DNA from: CAYUVF01 sp964448045
Lineage (GTDB): Bacteria; Bacteroidota; Rhodothermia; Rhodothermales; Salinibacteraceae
DNA: 56,952 bases
Assembly (NCBI GenBank): GCA_964448045.1
Contig: CAYUVF010000023.1
Span: 1-56,952 of the forward strand
Reading direction: 5' to 3'
The translations under genes and the position numbers were made by a program. This document shows, in pieces, positions 53,894 through 56,952 of this stretch (its first letter is position 1; each line of letters begins with the position of its first letter). The notes below the pieces were generated by a model, which made no database searches, was not told where the DNA came from, and saw nothing but the letters and a program-made list of their open reading frames with translations.

Positions 53894-54856
53894 ATGATGC
53901 GGATTGCAGCGATTGATGTGGGCACCAACACGGCCGAGATTCTGGTCGCCGATGTGGGCGATGGGCAGATTCGCCCGGTGTACGATGCGGAGCGGTTCGT
54001 CCGCCTCGGCGCGGGGGTCGATGCGAGCGGACGCGTCGGCGCCGCGGCGCTGGGGCGGCTCAAGGAGGCGCTGATCGCCCTGCGCGATGCGGCGGAGGAG
54101 CGCGGGGCCGAGCAGATCATCATCGGCGGGACGAGCGCCTCCCGCGACGCTGCAAATCAGGACGAGATCGTGGCGTTTGTCCGGCGCGAGACAGGGCTGG
54201 ACTACGAGATCCTCTCGGGCGATGAGGAGGCGACGTGGACGTTCGTGGCTGCCTGCGCTGCGGTGGATGACCGGATGGGCCGCGGCGCGGTGCTCGACAT
54301 CGGCGGGGGATCGACCGAAATCATCATCGGGCACGGCGAGGGGCGCGGGCCGGAGGCGATCGGCTTCCGGCGGAGCCTCAACATCGGCACGGTGCGGCTG
54401 ACGGAGCGCTTCTTCGACGCGCAGCCGCCCGATCCGTCCGCTGTCACCCGCGCCGAAGCGTTCATCGACGACGCGCTGCAGTCCGCTGAGATTCCGCTGG
54501 ATGCGGGCACGCCGGTGCTGGGCAACTCGGGCACGGCGGTGGCGCTGGCGCTCGTCAATGCCGGGCCGGAGGCGGCGTGGGGCGACCTCGCTCCGGCGCA
54601 GCGCATCCTCTCCGCCGAGGCGGTGCGCGACTGGCGCGAGCGGCTCCTCGGCGCCTCGTTCGACGCGGTGATGGCGCTGCATCCGACCGTCATGCAGGGC
54701 CGCGCCGACGTCTTCCCGATGGGCCTCCTCATTCTCGATCGCATCCTGCAGCAGTTTGGCATCGGCGCGTTCCGCGTCAGCCCGTATCAGCTGCGGCACG
54801 GGCTGCTTTTTCGGTGGATGGCGGAGCGGGGCGCGCGTCCCAATCCAGCCGAGTAA
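53894..54856 (+). CDS. ppx: Exopolyphosphatase/guanosine pentaphosphate phosphohydrolase family (Ppx/GppA)
   Basis: 320 residues, the short form with only the two actin-like subdomains. MRIAAIDVGTNTAEILVADV and LDIGGGSTEIIIG are the two phosphate-binding motifs, and the TSASRDAANQDE segment follows the expected spacing. It hydrolyses polyphosphate ends or pppGpp. The choice between two consecutive ATGs (53894 and 53897) is open. The gene is followed 101 bases later by mrp. Confidence 0.9.
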   Translation: MMRIAAIDVGTNTAEILVADVGDGQIRPVYDAERFVRLGAGVDASGRVGAAALGRLKEALIALRDAAEERGAEQIIIGGTSASRDAANQDEIVAFVRRETGLDYEILSGDEEATWTFVAACAAVDDRMGRGAVLDIGGGSTEIIIGHGEGRGPEAIGFRRSLNIGTVRLTERFFDAQPPDPSAVTRAEAFIDDALQSAEIPLDAGTPVLGNSGTAVALALVNAGPEAAWGDLAPAQRILSAEAVRDWRERLLGASFDAVMALHPTVMQGRADVFPMGLLILDRILQQFGIGAFRVSPYQLRHGLLFRWMAERGARPNPAE

Positions 54857-54957
54857 TCCCCGGTGAAGGCGCCTCGTCGAGAGGAACAATGTAGGGCCGA
54901 TCGGGTGGCAATGACCGCACTGCACTGGCCGATCATCGCCCCCACCATTCTGCCTGT

Positions 54958-56073
54958 ATGGATATGGCTGTTCCCCGCGAAGACGTACTGCAAGCGCTGT
55001 CCAACGTCGTCGATCCGGATCGCGATAAAAACATCATCCGGCTCGACATGGTGCGCGATCTGAAAATCAACGGCAACGCCGTCTCGTTCACCGTCGTTTG
55101 CAAAGAGCCCGACACGCCGTTCTACAATCAGGTCGCCGAGGCGTGCGAGCGGGTGCTGCACGAGGAGATCAGCCGCGATCTCGACGTGCACGTGGAGGTC
55201 GACAGCGAGATGATTTCGCTGGACGAGGACATCATGGAGGGCGGCGAGAAAAAGCAGAGCGAGGGCGGCGTGCAGAACACGATCGCCGTCGCGTCCGGCA
55301 AAGGGGGCGTCGGCAAGAGCACCGTGGCCGTCAACCTCGCCGTGGCGCTGGCCGAGCAGGGCTACAACGTCGCGCTGGTGGACACCGACATCTACGGGCC
55401 GTCGGTCCCGAAGATGATGGGGATGGAGGGGCAGAAGCCGCGCGTCAACGATGAGCGCAAGATCGAGCCGCTCGAAAAGCACGGCATCAAGCTGCTGTCG
55501 ATGGGCTTCATGGTCGACCCCGAGAAAGCCGTCATCTGGCGCGGGCCGATGGTGACGAAGGCCGTCCAGCAGTTCCTGGGCGACGTGCACTGGGGCGACA
55601 TCGAGTACATGGTGCTCGATCTGCCGCCCGGCACCGGCGACATCCAGCTGACGATCGTGCAGACGATCCCGCTCACCGGCGCGGTGCTCGTTTCGACGCC
55701 GCAGGACATCGCCCTCGCCGATGCGCGCAAGGGCGCCTCGATGTTCGACAACGTGGACGTGCCCGTGCTTGGCATCGTGGAAAATATGGCCTACTTCAGC
55801 CCGCCCGATCAGCCCGATCGCAAGTATTATCTCTTCGGGCGCGGCGGCGCGCAGAAGCTGGCGCGCGAGCGCGACATCCCGTTTTTAGGCGAAGTGCCCA
55901 TCGAGCAAGTCGTCCGCGAGCGCAGCGACGAAGGCACGCCCGTCGTCCTCTCCGATCCGGAGAGCCGCTCGGCGCAGGCGTTCCATCAGATCGCCGAGCG
56001 CACCGTCGAGCAGGTCGCCCTCCGCAACGCCGAGCAGGACCCGACGCAGAAGGTCGAAATCCTGTATCGCTGA
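54958..56073 (+). CDS. mrp: Iron-sulfur cluster carrier ATPase Mrp/ApbC
   Basis: 371 residues. An N-terminal DUF59 (FeS assembly) domain covers about 1-95. A deviant Walker A P-loop (AVASGKGGVGKSTVAVNLAV) follows, then VDTDIYGPSVPKMMG, WRGPMVTKAVQQFL and VLDLPPGTGDIQLT. The C-terminal region reads VENMAYFSPPDQPDRKYYL with no CxxC; E. coli Mrp has ENMSVHICSNC at this place and binds its cluster there. A CxxC-free form may depend on other ligands or on partner proteins. It precedes an NfuA-like gene, which fits a role in Fe-S cluster delivery. Confidence 0.9.
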   Translation: MDMAVPREDVLQALSNVVDPDRDKNIIRLDMVRDLKINGNAVSFTVVCKEPDTPFYNQVAEACERVLHEEISRDLDVHVEVDSEMISLDEDIMEGGEKKQSEGGVQNTIAVASGKGGVGKSTVAVNLAVALAEQGYNVALVDTDIYGPSVPKMMGMEGQKPRVNDERKIEPLEKHGIKLLSMGFMVDPEKAVIWRGPMVTKAVQQFLGDVHWGDIEYMVLDLPPGTGDIQLTIVQTIPLTGAVLVSTPQDIALADARKGASMFDNVDVPVLGIVENMAYFSPPDQPDRKYYLFGRGGAQKLARERDIPFLGEVPIEQVVRERSDEGTPVVLSDPESRSAQAFHQIAERTVEQVALRNAEQDPTQKVEILYR

Positions 56074-56150
56074 CCGCGCCGATCTTTTCGCGCGCTCCCT
56101 CGTATGCATTGATATCAATCCCTTTTGACCGCTCCAAGCCGCGCTTTCTT

Positions 56151-56429
56151 ATGGCTGATGACGCAGCATCTCCCAACGTAGACCCCGAACTGCGCGAGCA
56201 GATCGAAGAGGCGCTCGACAAGATTCGCCCCTACCTGATGGCGGATGGCGGATCGGTGCGCCTCCTGAATATCACCGACGACTACGTGGTCGAGCTCGAG
56301 CTGCTCGGCGCCTGCGGCACATGCCCGATGAGCACGATGACGCTGCGGGCCGGGATCGAGCAGGCGCTGAAGCGCTCGGTGTCCAAGGTGAAGCGCGTCG
56401 AAGCGGTCAACGCCACGGCGGCCACCTGA
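56151..56429 (+). CDS. nfuA: NifU-like C-terminal domain protein (NfuA-type Fe-S scaffold)
   Basis: 92 residues, a single NifU C-terminal domain: EQIEEALDKIRPYLMADGGS, VELELLGACGTCPMSTMTL with the cluster-binding CxxC, and IEQALKRSV. It can assemble or carry a [4Fe-4S] cluster. It follows mrp by 77 bases. The ATG at 56151 is preferred; an earlier in-frame ATG at 56109 adds 14 unrelated residues. A strong terminator lies 30 bases after the stop. Confidence 0.92.
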   Translation: MADDAASPNVDPELREQIEEALDKIRPYLMADGGSVRLLNITDDYVVELELLGACGTCPMSTMTLRAGIEQALKRSVSKVKRVEAVNATAAT

Positions 56430-56458
56430 TCCGCCGCCCGACTTCTTGCTGTCCATGA

Positions 56459-56497
56459 CAACGCCCCGAACGCTATTGCTGCGTTCGGGGCGTTTTT
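56459..56497 (+). terminator. Rho-independent terminator after nfuA
   Basis: AACGCCCCGAACGC pairs with GCGTTCGGGGCGTT around the loop TATTGCT, followed by TTTTT ending at 56497. It closes the ppx-mrp-nfuA stretch just 11 bases before the first CRISPR repeat. Confidence 0.9.
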
Positions 56498-56508
56498 ATG
56501 TTGCTTGG

Positions 56509-56902
56509 AGTCTATCCCCGCGTCTGCGGGGGCACCGATGTTTTTCACTTTGATTCGACGTTGAGCGAGGGTCTATCTCCGCGTCTGCGGGGGCACCCAA
56601 CGAAGGGCCGCCGCCGCACATCCGTGTAAGGGTCTATCCCCGCGTCTGCGGGGGCACCTCGGTGGCGCGTGATCATCGGAGCCGCGATAGAGGTCTATCC
56701 CCGCGTCTGCGGGGGCACCCGACGGTAATCGTACACCGGATTATCCGGCGCGGGTCTATCCCCGCGTCTGCGGGGGCACCGCACCATCTTGCCGCGAACC
56801 CTGAAAATCAGAGGGTCTATCCCCGCGTCTGCGGGGGCACCACCTCGCACTGAATAAAAAGCGTGTGATCGCTGGGTCTATCCCCGCGTCTGCGGGGAAG
56901 GG
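56509..56902 (+). CRISPR. CRISPR array, type I-E-like repeat, seven repeats and six 33-bp spacers
   Basis: 28-bp repeats begin at 56509, 56570, 56631, 56692, 56753, 56814 and 56875. All six spacers are exactly 33 bp. The repeat contains the stem CCCCGC-GTCT-GCGGGG, as in type I-E repeats, and ends GGGGGCACC. Repeat 1 has A for G at position 1, repeat 2 has T for C within TATCTCCGC, and repeat 7 loses its last five bases (AAGGG in place of GCACC). Repeats 3-6 are identical. No cas gene is in the window. The 50 bases to the right are AT-richer (TTTAAAATTTCG) and contain no further repeat. Confidence 0.95.
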
Positions 56903-56952
56903 CTACCTCATTTAAAATTTCGCTGGATGGTGTATCTTGCCGGAGTTTCTTC

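Noticed and set aside
56662..56853. Open frame of 63 codons at the right end
   Set aside because: It is a translation through CRISPR repeats and spacers; the repeated GLSPRLRGHP-like peptides come from the repeat unit.
56100..56952. cas genes near the CRISPR array
   Set aside because: The window ends 50 bases after the array, and the upstream neighbours are Fe-S and housekeeping genes.

Overview
The window is G+C-rich DNA from a bacterium, most likely of the Rhodothermota (Salinibacter/Rhodothermus-like relatives of the Bacteroidota). This is an inference from strongly acidic proteins, Na+-coupled carriers (AGCS, NhaC, Na+/Ca2+ exchanger), a tricorn-type protease, many short lipoproteins and a high G+C bias. 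No rRNA or taxonomic marker is present. There is one 100-N scaffold gap (38582-38681), and several genes carry single-base frameshifts, so the sequence may be a draft or metagenomic assembly.

Layout: 1-2.8 kb holds the start of a class I aldolase gene (fbaB, cut by the edge), a lipoprotein, an FAD oxidoreductase and a wrecked Uma2-type endonuclease gene. 2.85-7.0 kb is a thiamine cluster on the + strand: thiO, thiS, thiG, a ThiE/TenI homologue that looks more like TenI, and thiD. 7.0-10.8 kb encodes an outer-membrane barrel and a LysM-rich MltD-type lytic transglycosylase. 11.1-22.0 kb is a signalling island: two multi-PAS histidine kinases whose kinase halves share an apparently identical 943-bp block, an MCP with a GAF domain between them, and a single-domain response regulator. 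A tRNA-Arg(ACG) and a candidate small RNA with Shine-Dalgarno-complementary hairpin loops also lie here. 22.4-29.9 kb is a set of + strand genes: a hotdog protein, a membrane protein, AGCS, upp, NhaC, a cupin and def. 29.9-34.6 kb is a zinc module: znuA-znuC-znuB followed by a P1B ATPase with a CSC rather than CPC membrane motif. 34.7-37.2 kb holds two frameshifted genes (an UPF0104-like membrane protein and a sulfotransferase). 37.8-41.5 kb holds two genes truncated by the N gap: a membrane protein and a tricorn-like protease. 41.7-56.4 kb is housekeeping and envelope functions: Na+/Ca2+ exchanger, DUF502, L,D-transpeptidase, an SDR, a biotinyl domain protein, aat, DUF1460, pfkA, ubiE/menG, prmA, two lipoproteins, ppx, mrp/apbC and an NfuA-like protein. 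A type I-E-like CRISPR array closes the window, with no cas genes in view.

Intergenic regions are unusually rich in interspersed inverted repeats. One family has a 20-bp core inverted repeat (TGTCATTCTGAGCCTGACGA) with copies at about 4.3, 16.0, 36.1, 42.8 and 53.7 kb. Different outer terminal inverted repeats surround the core, as in MITEs nested within MITEs. A second family consists of GTCATTCCC...GGGAATGAC hairpins.

The most interesting signals are the recently homogenised kinase modules carrying an in-frame 15-bp tandem repeat inside the ATPase domain, the candidate sRNA at 21.3-21.6 kb, the nested MITE family, the TenI-like protein in the thiamine operon, the CSC metal pump, and a CRISPR array with degenerate repeats at both ends and no room for a conventional leader on its left. 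I did not find a clearly unprecedented gene system.
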